Assembly: GCA_951813605.1 (NCBI GenBank)
Contig: OX638379.1
Location: 688,471-752,470 of the forward strand
DNA length: 64,000 bases
Origin: an uncultured Bryobacterales bacterium
Lineage (GTDB): Bacteria > Acidobacteriota > Terriglobia > Bryobacterales > UBA6623
Direction of reading: 5' to 3'
The notes below the pieces were generated by a model. The model saw nothing but the letters and a program-made list of their open reading frames with translations, ran no database searches and had not been told where the DNA came from. The position numbers and the translations under genes are program-made. This document shows positions 18,025 through 25,190 of this stretch, in pieces; the stretch's first letter is position 1, and every line of letters starts with the position of its first letter.

Positions 18025-18288
18025 ACGGCTGCGAATCAACTCGTCCAAGCCCGCATCAACGGGTCCGTCAAGGAAGAAGCGGCCGCCGTGCTGGCCGCCA
18101 CGGGCCTGACCGTTTCCGACGCGGTGCGACTGCTGCTGACCAAGGTGGCGCAGGAGAAGGCCCTTCCATTCGCTCCACTGATTCCCAACGCGGTCACCAT
18201 CGAGGCGATGAAAGAATCCCGCAAGGGCAACCTGCCCCGATTCGGTAGCGTGCAGGCGCTGCTCGGCGACCTGCATGCGGGCGATTGA
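18025..18288 (+). CDS. dinJ: RelB/DinJ family antitoxin with an ACG in place of the start codon
   Basis: Antitoxin that would bind the YafQ-like toxin and repress the operon. From 18025 the frame reads (T)AANQLVQARINGSVKEEA, then VLAATGLTVSDAVRLLLTKV and LPFAPLIPNAVTIEAMKE, matching DinJ from its very first residues: relatives begin M-A-A-N. The codon at the expected start is ACG, one transition from ATG, and sits nine bases after AGAAGGGGG. The first standard start in frame is a GTG at 18088, which would remove the DNA-binding ribbon strand. So either ACG is used poorly or the gene is damaged. The end overlaps the toxin gene by 14 bases. Confidence 0.72.
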   Translation, partial: TAANQLVQARINGSVKEEAAAVLAATGLTVSDAVRLLLTKVAQEKALPFAPLIPNAVTIEAMKESRKGNLPRFGSVQALLGDLHAGD

Positions 18289-18556
18289 GCGCACCAGCCA
18301 GTTCAAGCGCGATTACAAGCGCGAGTCCCTAGGGCGGCATCGGGCAGCCCTCGATGCCAGCCTGGTGCCGGTCGTCGAAGCGTTGGCCCAGGATGCTCCA
18401 CTCGAGCACCGGTACCACGACCATGCGCTAAGCGGCGAGTGGGCCGATCACCGCGACTGCCATATGAAGCCGGGCCTGGTGCTGATCTACCAGAAGCCTG
18501 ACGCCGGCACGCTGTGGCTGGTCCGCCTCGGGTCCCATTCCGCACTGGGGCTGTGA
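18275..18556 (+). CDS. yafQ: YafQ-type mRNA interferase toxin (RelE fold), active-site Asp replaced
   Basis: Ribosome-dependent endoribonuclease toxin, 93 residues, normal length. It contains the YafQ-type core HRYHDHALSGEWADHRDCH and ends VRLGSHSALGL. Counting from Met1, His50, His63 and His88 correspond to the catalytic His50, His63 and His87 of E. coli YafQ. The Asp67 of that enzyme (usual motif HxKPD) is Gly here (HMKPG), which should weaken or abolish activity. Its start lies inside the antitoxin gene. Together with the antitoxin's lost ATG this suggests a decaying module, though a hypomorphic toxin that tolerates low antitoxin is possible. Confidence 0.88.
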   Translation: MRAIERTSQFKRDYKRESLGRHRAALDASLVPVVEALAQDAPLEHRYHDHALSGEWADHRDCHMKPGLVLIYQKPDAGTLWLVRLGSHSALGL

Positions 18557-18613
18557 CTGCCCGGTAGGGTCAGGCAACGTGGATCTGGAGGTTGCGGCGG
18601 CCCCCAATTCGTC

Positions 18614-18623
18614 TCCGATAATT
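18614..18623 (+). repeat. Island repeat TCCGATAATT, copy 2, inside a 9-bp inverted repeat
   Basis: Second copy (context GTC-TCCGATAATT-GCCGG), between the YafQ stop and the zeta gene stop. It is enclosed by the perfect inverted repeat CCGGTAGGG (18561-18569) / CCCTACCGG (18670-18678), whose right arm covers the zeta stop codon. Confidence 0.55.
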
Positions 18624-18671
18624 GCCGGACCGGAGCTTTCGTCGAGATGAAGCACGCTGGGCGGTGCGGCC

Positions 18672-19385
18672 CTACCGGCTGAACTCATAGTCATCGCGGT
18701 CCGGCTCGTGCCGGCGCTGCGGTGACGGCTTGCGGGCAAGCTTGGCCTCCTGGCGCCGCAGTTCGGCCTGTCTGTGGGCAAGCCCCTGCAGCCAGTTTGT
18801 GCACCATGGGTCCGGGTTGGCGACCTGCCAGCAAACCTTCCCCCGCTCCAGCCGGCATTGCTCGACAGGTCTGGGCAGGTGGAAATCGTCATGCTCGGAA
18901 TTGTCGAGGAGCCGGAGCTGGTCGAATCGCTCTGCCGTGCGGCGCAGGTTGGACAGGGAGTACCTCCAGCGTTCGGGGATTCGTTGCGGGGCGACCATGC
19001 GTCCGGTGCCGGCAAACACGCGCTGCTCGATCCTGTCGATATTGATCTGCGGATCGTTGGTGCCGAAGTACACCCCCTCGACGCGGTAGCCAGCCTCGAT
19101 GACGCGTTCCACGATGGCCGGTCCGGGCTGGCCGGAGTAGGTGCTTTCCGTGCCGAAGTCCAGACGCTGCCCGATCGCTTCCGCGATTTGCGCATCGACG
19201 TACACTCGCGTTCGGGCGCGGGCCTCCGGGCTGTTCCAGTCCCCGATGCCGCCAGCAATCGAGTCCTGGTCGAAATAGCGCGTCGGCAGCAGGTCGTAGT
19301 TCTTGCGCTTCCAGGCACTCTTGCCGACGCCATTGCAACCCATCACGACGGTGAACACCGGGCGGGGGTCGGTCAATTCGGACAT
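18672..19385 (-). CDS. Zeta toxin family kinase, without a visible epsilon partner
   Basis: P-loop kinase of the zeta toxin family, which phosphorylates UDP-N-acetylhexosamines (or related targets) to block cell-wall synthesis. The 237-residue product has Walker A MGCNGVGKSAWKR near residue 18, the substrate-side FDQDSIAGGIGD, and GTESTYSGQPGPAIVERV, followed by YRVEGVYFGTNDPQINIDRI and the Arg-bearing lid RIPERWRYSLSNL. The ATG at 19385 is preceded closely by GAAGG; the open frame extends to 19493 without protein-like sequence. No antitoxin-sized gene adjoins it on either side, so it may be a solitary zeta/AAA type or have lost its partner. It is the only minus-strand unit of the island. Confidence 0.82.
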   Translation of the reverse strand: MSELTDPRPVFTVVMGCNGVGKSAWKRKNYDLLPTRYFDQDSIAGGIGDWNSPEARARTRVYVDAQIAEAIGQRLDFGTESTYSGQPGPAIVERVIEAGYRVEGVYFGTNDPQINIDRIEQRVFAGTGRMVAPQRIPERWRYSLSNLRRTAERFDQLRLLDNSEHDDFHLPRPVEQCRLERGKVCWQVANPDPWCTNWLQGLAHRQAELRRQEAKLARKPSPQRRHEPDRDDYEFSR

Positions 19386-19518
19386 GCCTTCATTGTCTGG
19401 CAGAATCTGCCGCCATGCGCGGCGCTGACCTCGAGGTTCGAGCGGGCTGCGACTGGGCGTGCTCTTGCGGCAGGGGATCGCCGCGCCGGCCAAGTGACTC
19501 CAGCCCCCCTGCCAGATG

Positions 19519-19528
19519 TCCGATAATT
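19519..19528 (+). repeat. Island repeat TCCGATAATT, copy 3
   Basis: Third copy, context ATG-TCCGATAATT-CGAGC. It lies 134 bases upstream of the zeta start and 255 bases before higB. Spacing from copy 1 to 2 is 754 bases and from 2 to 3 is 905 bases, each interval holding one toxin unit. Confidence 0.55.
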
Positions 19529-19745
19529 CGAGCTCCTGGAAACCGTCAATCAGACGAGGTCCGCCCCACCCGATGCTGCCCCTTCAAGCCACCCTGTATC
19601 ACGTCCGACAGTCGCGACGCGCACCTCAGAGCTTGGCTGGGGATTCGCGGTCTCAGCGCGCCTCTGCAGCTCGTCGTCTTCGGGCAACCGAGGTCGTCGC
19701 GATGGGTGGCGGCGGAGGCAGGCTGTTCGACGGATGCGACAGCCG

Positions 19746-19775
19746 TAGACTGACCTGTTAACCATAGCTTACACT
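19746..19775 (+). promoter_or_regulatory. Probable higBA promoter
   Basis: A -35-like TAGACT (19746-19751) and -10-like TACACT (19770-19775) are 18 bases apart, with the higB ATG at 19784. The palindrome GTTAAC lies in the spacer and could be part of the HigA operator. The -10 is so near the ATG that the leader would be very short. Confidence 0.45.
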
Positions 19776-19783
19776 CGGAGTCG

Positions 19784-20080
19784 ATGGTCGACGTGCTGGA
19801 AAGCGCGACATTCCGGCGCTGGATCCGGGGCCTGAGGGATCGCGCCGCGGTAGCGCGGATCAACGCGCGTTTGCGCAACATCTCCCTCGGCAACGCCGGG
19901 GATGCTAGGGCGGTGGGCAACGGTCTGTTCGAGATGCGCGTGCACCACGGGCCCGGCTACCGTCCCTACTGCCTGCGCGACAGAGACGCCGTCGTCGTGT
20001 TGTGCGGCGGCGACAAAGATAGCCAGCAGCGGGACATCGAACACGCCGGGTGGCTGGCTAAGCAATGGAGGCAGACATGA
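19784..20080 (+). CDS. higB: HigB-type toxin (RelE/ParE superfamily, addiction module killer protein)
   Basis: Toxin of 98 residues in the toxin-first order typical of higBA. It has the family's conserved stretches FRRWIRGLRDRAAVARINAR, LGNAGDARAVGNGLFEMRVH, GPGYRPYCL and VVVLCGGDKDSQQRDIEHA, the last being the 'L.GGDK.sQ..DI..A' signature of the putative addiction module killer family. It is expected to be a ribosome-dependent mRNA interferase. The gene overlaps higA by ATGA. Both genes look intact, unlike the DinJ/YafQ module in the same island. Confidence 0.93.
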   Translation: MVDVLESATFRRWIRGLRDRAAVARINARLRNISLGNAGDARAVGNGLFEMRVHHGPGYRPYCLRDRDAVVVLCGGDKDSQQRDIEHAGWLAKQWRQT

Positions 20081-20361
20081 CCGAGAGATTCAGCAAATGG
20101 GACGCCGCCGAACACATGCGGACGCTCGAGGACGCACGGCTCTACGTGCAGGCATGCGCCGACGAGGATCCGGGGGACGGCAGCCTGATCCGCGCCGCCC
20201 TGAACGACGTGGCGCGTTCCGGGAACATGGCCGGTCTCGCGCGCGAGGCGGGCATGAGCCGCGAGGGCCTCTACAAGGCGTTGTCGGCGAGCGGCAATCC
20301 GACCTTCGCGACCGTCGTGCGGATCACGCGCGCGCTGGGCCTTCGTCTCCACATCGCGTGA
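20077..20361 (+). CDS. higA: HigA-type antitoxin (putative addiction module antidote)
   Basis: Antitoxin of 94 residues that should neutralise HigB and repress the operon. It begins MTERFSKWDAAEHMRTLED and contains the XRE-like helix-turn-helix AGLAREAGMSREGLYKALSA followed by GNPTFATVVRITRALGLRL, the standard antidote family ending. I chose the ATG at 20077, overlapping the toxin stop and preceded by GGAGG, over an in-frame start at 20065. Intact and correctly arranged. Confidence 0.93.
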   Translation: MTERFSKWDAAEHMRTLEDARLYVQACADEDPGDGSLIRAALNDVARSGNMAGLAREAGMSREGLYKALSASGNPTFATVVRITRALGLRLHIA

Positions 20362-20480
20362 CAGCATTCGGGGGCGACGCGCTAAGAGCGACGCGGCCTG
20401 GCCGAGATGGAGCCGCAGGCCTAGCCTGCGGTGAAGCCAGCCTCCTCGAGGACGGAGGCAGCATGATTCCGGACGCTTGA

Positions 20481-20702
20481 CTACGCCCCCAGATCCCTGT
20501 CTGCCAGAGCCCATCCGAAGGTGAATCCCGCACGAGTCCGGCGCTCGGTGCTGAACCGGTGGCGCGCGCGAATCCACGCCCGGTTGAGAGTCCAGTTCCA
20601 GCGAATGCTGTCCCAAAGCCTCGCCACCGCTGGCCGCAGTGCCTCAGTAAGCGCTTTGCCGCATTGCCAAACCAAAGTTGCCACCGTAACTAGTGCGGCC
20701 AT
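20481..20702 (-). CDS. Possible small protein antisense to the integrase relic's upstream flank
   Basis: A 73-residue frame starting MAALVTVATLVWQCGKALTE and continuing LWDSIRWNWTLNRAWIRARH to FGWALADRDLGA. It has one hydrophobic N-terminal helix and a Trp- and Arg-rich body, and looks more like protein than its neighbours. No family is recognised and AGGA lies too near the ATG for a normal ribosome-binding site. It may be part of the mobile element that brought the recombinase. Confidence 0.3.
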   Translation of the reverse strand: MAALVTVATLVWQCGKALTEALRPAVARLWDSIRWNWTLNRAWIRARHRFSTERRTRAGFTFGWALADRDLGA

Positions 20703-20711
20703 GTCCTGTAG

Positions 20712-21240
20712 ATGCAATTGTCGGTCATCGTGCCAGTTTCGAAAGCACCTGCCCGACCCCTCGCGCCCGTCCCTGCCGCCCAGGACCGCATCGCCGCCGC
20801 CCACCGCGCTGCGAGCGTGCTTGACCCCACCGCGAGCGAAGGCGTCAGGCAGGTGATCCGGGGCCTGCGCCGCGCGGAGGCCCGCGCCCCCGAGCAGGCC
20901 GCGCCGATCACGGCGAACGCGCTGGCCGCCATCAAGGCCACCGCCGCGCTCCCGCGCAAGTCGCGCCCGTCCCGGCGCGTCGAGACGGAATAGGCCGCTG
21001 CTGCCCGCGCCGCCTTCGATGTCGCCGTGGTGTCGGTCATGCGCGACGCCCTGCTCCGGATCAGCGAGGCCGCGGCGCTGATCTGGGCCGAGATCGCCGT
21101 GGCAGAGGACGGGACCGGGCGGCTAGCCATCGCCCGCTCCAAGACCGACCAGACCCGGGAAGGGGCCGTGCAGGCCCTCGAGGCGATCCGCCCGGAGGAC
21201 GCGCTGCGCCGTGGCGAAGTTCTAGCAGCGCTGAGACCGC
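20712..21240 (+). pseudogene. Tyrosine recombinase/phage integrase relic with in-frame stop and deletion
   Basis: The frame from 20712 reads like the middle of a site-specific tyrosine recombinase: RIAAAHRAASVLDPTASEGV, RQVIRGLRRAEARAPEQAAP, ITANALAAIKATA, then a TAG at 20991-20993. The same frame continues with VVSVMRDALLRISEAAALIW, AEIAVAEDGTGRLAIARSK and TDQTREGAVQALEAIRPEDA. This covers the first catalytic Arg region (ALLRISEAAAL, where R-x-S-E is the family pattern) and the 'RSKTDQ' strand. A deletion of several residues is evident after EGAV, and the C-terminal HxxR and Tyr region is absent. It is dead, but explains how the adjacent toxin-antitoxin units may have arrived. Confidence 0.78.
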
Positions 21241-21286
21241 CACCGCTCCAGTCTATACTGGGCCCGCAATTGAAGATTTCATACGC

Positions 21287-21418
21287 TTGCTCACCTTCGG
21301 TGCGGCGGCGCTGGTGGTCGCGTTCTACGGAGTGCTCTTCTATGCGGTGTACCGGTACTTCCGGGAGCTGCAGGGAATGCGGCGGGCGCTGGAGCGGATC
21401 GCGGAGAGGGACGCATAG
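21287..21418 (+). CDS. Small single-span membrane protein
   Basis: From a TTG at 21287 the frame gives LLTFGAAALVVAFYGVLFYA, then VYRYFRELQGMRRALERIAE and RDA, a 43-residue protein with one clean transmembrane helix and a basic amphipathic tail. The frame is open a few codons further (IEDFIR). A TATACT at 21254-21259 could be its -10. Toxic or phage-type small membrane proteins look like this, but no family can be named. It lies directly after the integrase relic, so it may belong to the island. Confidence 0.4.
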   Translation: MLTFGAAALVVAFYGVLFYAVYRYFRELQGMRRALERIAERDA

Positions 21419-21642
21419 GGTAAACTGGCGCCCGGCCAGCCGGCCCGGCCCGAACGCTCGCTTGGTGGGTCGAGCCGCCCCGCGCCGGGAAGCGACCGTG
21501 TCCCCTGAACTCAGCGGCTGCGCTGGCTGGCCTTCTCCTGTCCGGTCCGCCTGCCCGTCTTGAAGCTTGCGCCCAAGGTGCGACAGGCCGGTGGGTGCCG
21601 GAACCCGGGCCTACAGCGGCAGCGAAATTCGGTCGAAGTCTC

Positions 21643-24513
21643 TCACGGGGATTCCGTTACCTGGACCCAGATCGGGCTGCCCCACGCCATCTCGCGGTCA
21701 TCCTGCACCACGCGGACATAGTAGTACCCGCCTCCGACGGGGGGATCATTGTCCGCATAGGCGAGGCTGACCTCTTGCTGATGGGGAATTGCAGCATATA
21801 CGACCTCCTCATTTCGAATCACCTCAACGCTCTCGATAGCACTTGTTCCAACGACTTTGATATCCAAGGGCGGGATGGATCCGGTCACGAACGACTCCCC
21901 CATGAAGTGCTCGCCCATCCTGCACTCCAAGATGATGTTGTCGGTCGCCCCGTAGGTGCGACGCTTCTTTATGGCTTCGAAAATATGGTGGCGAGTCGGC
22001 GCCTCGGCATAAACCATCGCGTAAGAGATGTGCGTGGACCAGTGGTCGGAACTGGCTATCATTCCCAGCCGGTATCCCTTGCGGTAAGCGCTCCAGAGAA
22101 ATCCGTCCTCGCGATAGCCTCCGATCGGCCTGTCATCCGCAGAGCGGGGCGCGCGCGGCGCTCCGGGATGTTCGTACGAGACCCTGTCGCCTTGGAATAC
22201 CTCGACCACCGGTTCCACGTCAGGTTCGTTGTCCTGCCAGTTCGTGCCCATGATGGATCCGGGCGTATGCGGAATGGAAATCCCGCCCGTGCGTCGCAAT
22301 GCCTCGTATAGCAGCTTGGTGTCGTTTTCGGTCACCGTTCCACGGTTTGCGGCAACCAACGGACGCGGTCGATCGAAGCTCGCCTGTGTGAAAAAGGACA
22401 CTACAGGAACGCCGCGCCTCGTGTGAAGAACATTCCGATGCCCGTTCGGATACTCGACACTGCGCTCGTACCCGTAGAACGTGCTGAATGCTCGGCGCAC
22501 GTGGAACAGGTCGGATGACTTCTCGATGAGCCACCACCAGTATTCATCGTCCCCGCCCGCGTTGTGGTCCGTTACAGCGCCGAAATCCATTCCGGCAGCG
22601 TCAAGCATGTAGCGGTAGTAGTCGAATACCGATCCGTCCACCATTCCACCGCTCGAATCCCACGAAAACTCCGTATGGCGGTGCAGATCGCCTCGCACGA
22701 TCTGGTGTTCCGAGCCTCGTATTTTGGTGCGATGCGAGCGGATCGCTGCAATCTCGGAGGCTTCTCGGGGATGCACCGGATCAACGCGTGTCGGGGCAGG
22801 GGGGCTGGCCGGTTCGAGATTCAACGAAACCGCGCGACGCTTAGGTGGGAGGTGCGCAGCGAGAATGTTCGCCGTCACCCTGCGAACCGGTCGCCTCTCC
22901 ATTCGACCGTCAGTGGGCCAAACGATCCGCAGGCTGCCGTCGTCGGCGAATGCCGCGTCGGACCGAGCCGAGATGCGCCCCCAACTCTCAGGCATGGTGT
23001 GGACCGGTGACCAGTGGTCGCCTTCGAAAAAGACGACGGCGTGTTCCCAATACGTCGGGCGAAAGCCGAGACTGTCGGTCCAGCGGACGTAGTTCCAGCG
23101 GTGAAACAAGAGGGCCACGCGGCCGGTGTGTGGGTCTACATGCACCTGCGGGAAGTCGTGATCCGGGACGCCGGCAACCTCGAGCGCAGCGCGGACGTCG
23201 GCTCTTGGCGTCATCCGCCGTTCGCCGTCAAAGACGACGAGGTTGATCTTGCGCGTCTCGTAAAGGCGCGCTCCCGGAGTCGATGGCTCGTCGATCCATG
23301 AAGTCCACAGTTCTCGCCCTCGCGCGATCCACTGCGGGTCGATCGTCGGCCCGGAGTCCTTGCCCCAGTTTGCCGGACCCTCGTCCCAAGCTACCCATAC
23401 GCGATCATCGAGATCGACCGCAACGGAGGCGTGCGTCTCGGACATCGGCGTGCCGGCAACGGTTTGGACGGGACCAAGCTCGCCTGTGGAAAATTTCCGC
23501 AGGAAAACGTCGTAGTCGCCGTTACGATAGCTGTCCCAGACCACGATGGCGGTCCCGTCGCTGTCGACCGCCAATTTCGGTTCCCAGTCGTTTGCCGGAT
23601 GATCGGTGACTTGGATTTGTTGGGACCACCCGTTGCCGTCGTAGTACCGCAGGAAGATTTCCGAGTTATCGTCGCGGAAGCCTTGCCAAGCCACCCACAG
23701 CCAGCCGCGCGAGTCCGCGACGAGGTGGTGGTCGATGTCGGGATTGGGATGCGAGCTCAATCGAACAAGGGGACTCCAGCGACTTGATGCCTTGTCCAGC
23801 GCCCTCGCGAAGAGATCGAAGTTGCCGTTGCGCTGCTGTGACCAGACAACCCAAGGATTCTTGTCCCTGTCGAGCGCGACCTGAGGTCGCCAGACGTCCC
23901 CGCTCACGCCGGGAACTTGGCTGAATGTGCGCCAGGTCTCGTCGAACTTGCGAATGCGTACCTGATCGCGCCCGCCGCTGTAGGACTGCCAGACCAGCCA
24001 TGCGACATTGTTCCCCGAGACAGCGACGGATGGGTAATCGTCGTAGCGCGAATTGTCCGTTAGCATTTCCACGCCAGTCATGCCGGAGACGCGAACGTGT
24101 CCATCGACGAACTCAAGTTCGTCCTCCAGCCCTAGATCGCTTATGACAAACGAGAAATTACCATGGTCGGTCGTCACAGTGATCTGAGCTTCCGGCTCGG
24201 CTGTCCCGCGCAAGACTAATCCCTTGCGAACTGTCTGTGGGCGAACACGATGCCTGGTGTGCAGCTCGAAGGTGTTGAGTCCGACTTGGTCTCGGTCGCT
24301 GAAGAGCCAGCCGCCGACGTGGTCGATCCGGGCGTCTTCCGCTTTTAGCGCTCCCAACCATCGCTCCGGGCCGTCCTGAACATTCCCGAAGATGATGCTA
24401 GCGGTGAACGGCTGCGCTTGGCCGCCAACGACCGACAGCAAGCAGGCGATGGCCGGTCCGCAAAGCCAGCGCACTTCGAATCGTAGGCCATCCGACGACA
24501 ACGCTCGACACAT
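21643..24513 (-). CDS. Exported DUF3604/PHP-domain protein with N-terminal beta-propeller
   Basis: About 956 residues with a signal peptide ending near VVGGQAQ. Residues of roughly 130-560 form a propeller of repeats such as PSVAVSGNNVAWLVWQSYSG, PQVALDRDKNPWVVWSQQRN and LVADSRGWLWVAWQGF. The C-terminal third is a DUF3604 metallohydrolase-like PHP domain: RGDLHRHTEFSWDSSGG with the HxH metal motif, GAVTDHNAGGDDEYWW, GYERSVEYPNGHRNVL, SIPHTPGSIMGTNW and IASSDHWSTHISYAMVYAEA. Such proteins are common in Acidobacteriota and Planctomycetes near catabolic genes, probably as phosphoesterases or other hydrolases; the reaction is not established. The ATG at 24513 was chosen for the leader; the frame opens at 24615. 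It is divergent from the PepSY pair. Confidence 0.82.
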   Translation of the reverse strand: MCRALSSDGLRFEVRWLCGPAIACLLSVVGGQAQPFTASIIFGNVQDGPERWLGALKAEDARIDHVGGWLFSDRDQVGLNTFELHTRHRVRPQTVRKGLVLRGTAEPEAQITVTTDHGNFSFVISDLGLEDELEFVDGHVRVSGMTGVEMLTDNSRYDDYPSVAVSGNNVAWLVWQSYSGGRDQVRIRKFDETWRTFSQVPGVSGDVWRPQVALDRDKNPWVVWSQQRNGNFDLFARALDKASSRWSPLVRLSSHPNPDIDHHLVADSRGWLWVAWQGFRDDNSEIFLRYYDGNGWSQQIQVTDHPANDWEPKLAVDSDGTAIVVWDSYRNGDYDVFLRKFSTGELGPVQTVAGTPMSETHASVAVDLDDRVWVAWDEGPANWGKDSGPTIDPQWIARGRELWTSWIDEPSTPGARLYETRKINLVVFDGERRMTPRADVRAALEVAGVPDHDFPQVHVDPHTGRVALLFHRWNYVRWTDSLGFRPTYWEHAVVFFEGDHWSPVHTMPESWGRISARSDAAFADDGSLRIVWPTDGRMERRPVRRVTANILAAHLPPKRRAVSLNLEPASPPAPTRVDPVHPREASEIAAIRSHRTKIRGSEHQIVRGDLHRHTEFSWDSSGGMVDGSVFDYYRYMLDAAGMDFGAVTDHNAGGDDEYWWWLIEKSSDLFHVRRAFSTFYGYERSVEYPNGHRNVLHTRRGVPVVSFFTQASFDRPRPLVAANRGTVTENDTKLLYEALRRTGGISIPHTPGSIMGTNWQDNEPDVEPVVEVFQGDRVSYEHPGAPRAPRSADDRPIGGYREDGFLWSAYRKGYRLGMIASSDHWSTHISYAMVYAEAPTRHHIFEAIKKRRTYGATDNIILECRMGEHFMGESFVTGSIPPLDIKVVGTSAIESVEVIRNEEVVYAAIPHQQEVSLAYADNDPPVGGGYYYVRVVQDDREMAWGSPIWVQVTESP

Positions 24514-24598
24514 GCGGCTACGATATCGGTTCTGGCGGCGGTTCCTCGCGGTTGTGTCCCGATATTGCTGCAATTCGGCCTGAATGGAGGGCCATCTG

Positions 24599-25186
24599 AT
24601 GTATCGCTGGATCAAGAAGCTTCACATCTACTCGGGGCTGTTGAGCTTTACCGGATTCACAGTCTGGGGAATTGTGGGAATCTGGGCGAGCTTCCTCGCG
24701 GCACCAAGTGACCGGATGCGTCGAGAACCCGAGACCCGTTCGATCGAGTTTCGAGTCGACGGCGAGGCCACCGATCAGGAGATTACCGACGCTATGATCG
24801 TCGCTTCCGGACTGCCGTTCATCCAGCCTGGACGAAAACCGACCCGGGACGACGAGGGCCGCCTGCAGGTGCGCTACCTGACGCCCAACGGCACCCGCAG
24901 GATCCTGTTGCTAGAACAAGAAAGCCGGATTCGAATCGAGCGCAGGCCAAGCCCGCTAGGCGGTTTCCTCAACCTCATGCACATGCAGACGGTCCAGTTC
25001 CACAATCCGGGATGGGAAGTGCGGTTGTGGGGAGCGTACAACCAATTCTCGCTGTGGGCAGTGATTTTCATGACGTTCTCGGGGCTCTACATGTGGCTGG
25101 CGACACGCCCTGGCATGCATTGGGCGCTCTGGACAATAGGACTGAGCGCGGTCACCACATTCGCCCTCTACCTAGCGTTGCGGTGA
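24599..25186 (+). CDS. PepSY-associated transmembrane protein, first of a tandem pair
   Basis: Membrane protein of 195 residues starting MYRWIKKLHIYSGLLSFTGF, the helix found at the start of PepSY-TM proteins, followed by a periplasmic domain with a degenerate PepSY-like fold (QEITDAMIVASGLPFIQPG, LLLEQESRIRIERRPSPLGG) and the characteristic LNLMHMQTVQFHNP...WAVIFMTFSGLYMWL helices. GGAGGG lies seven bases before the ATG at 24599. PepSY-TM proteins are often linked to ferric-siderophore reduction or sensing at the inner membrane. It is paralogous to the next gene (both open with MYR-I-hydrophobic-H). The electron acceptor or ligand is unknown. Confidence 0.75.
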   Translation: MYRWIKKLHIYSGLLSFTGFTVWGIVGIWASFLAAPSDRMRREPETRSIEFRVDGEATDQEITDAMIVASGLPFIQPGRKPTRDDEGRLQVRYLTPNGTRRILLLEQESRIRIERRPSPLGGFLNLMHMQTVQFHNPGWEVRLWGAYNQFSLWAVIFMTFSGLYMWLATRPGMHWALWTIGLSAVTTFALYLALR

Positions 25187-25190
25187 ATTC

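Larger units (their letters stand above)
19386..19783. other. Spacer between zeta and higBA units
   Basis: About 400 bases with no convincing gene on either strand; in particular no epsilon-like antitoxin upstream of zeta. It contains the inverted repeat GGCAGGGG (19471-19478) / CCCCTGCC (19506-19513) immediately before the third TCCGATAATT copy, and the higBA promoter at its right end. Confidence 0.5.

Noticed and set aside
17839..19545. Reading the 10-mer repeats as classical integron attC sites
   Set aside because: The RYYYAAC/GTTRRRY core sites are not seen at the repeats, so a standard integron cannot be claimed.
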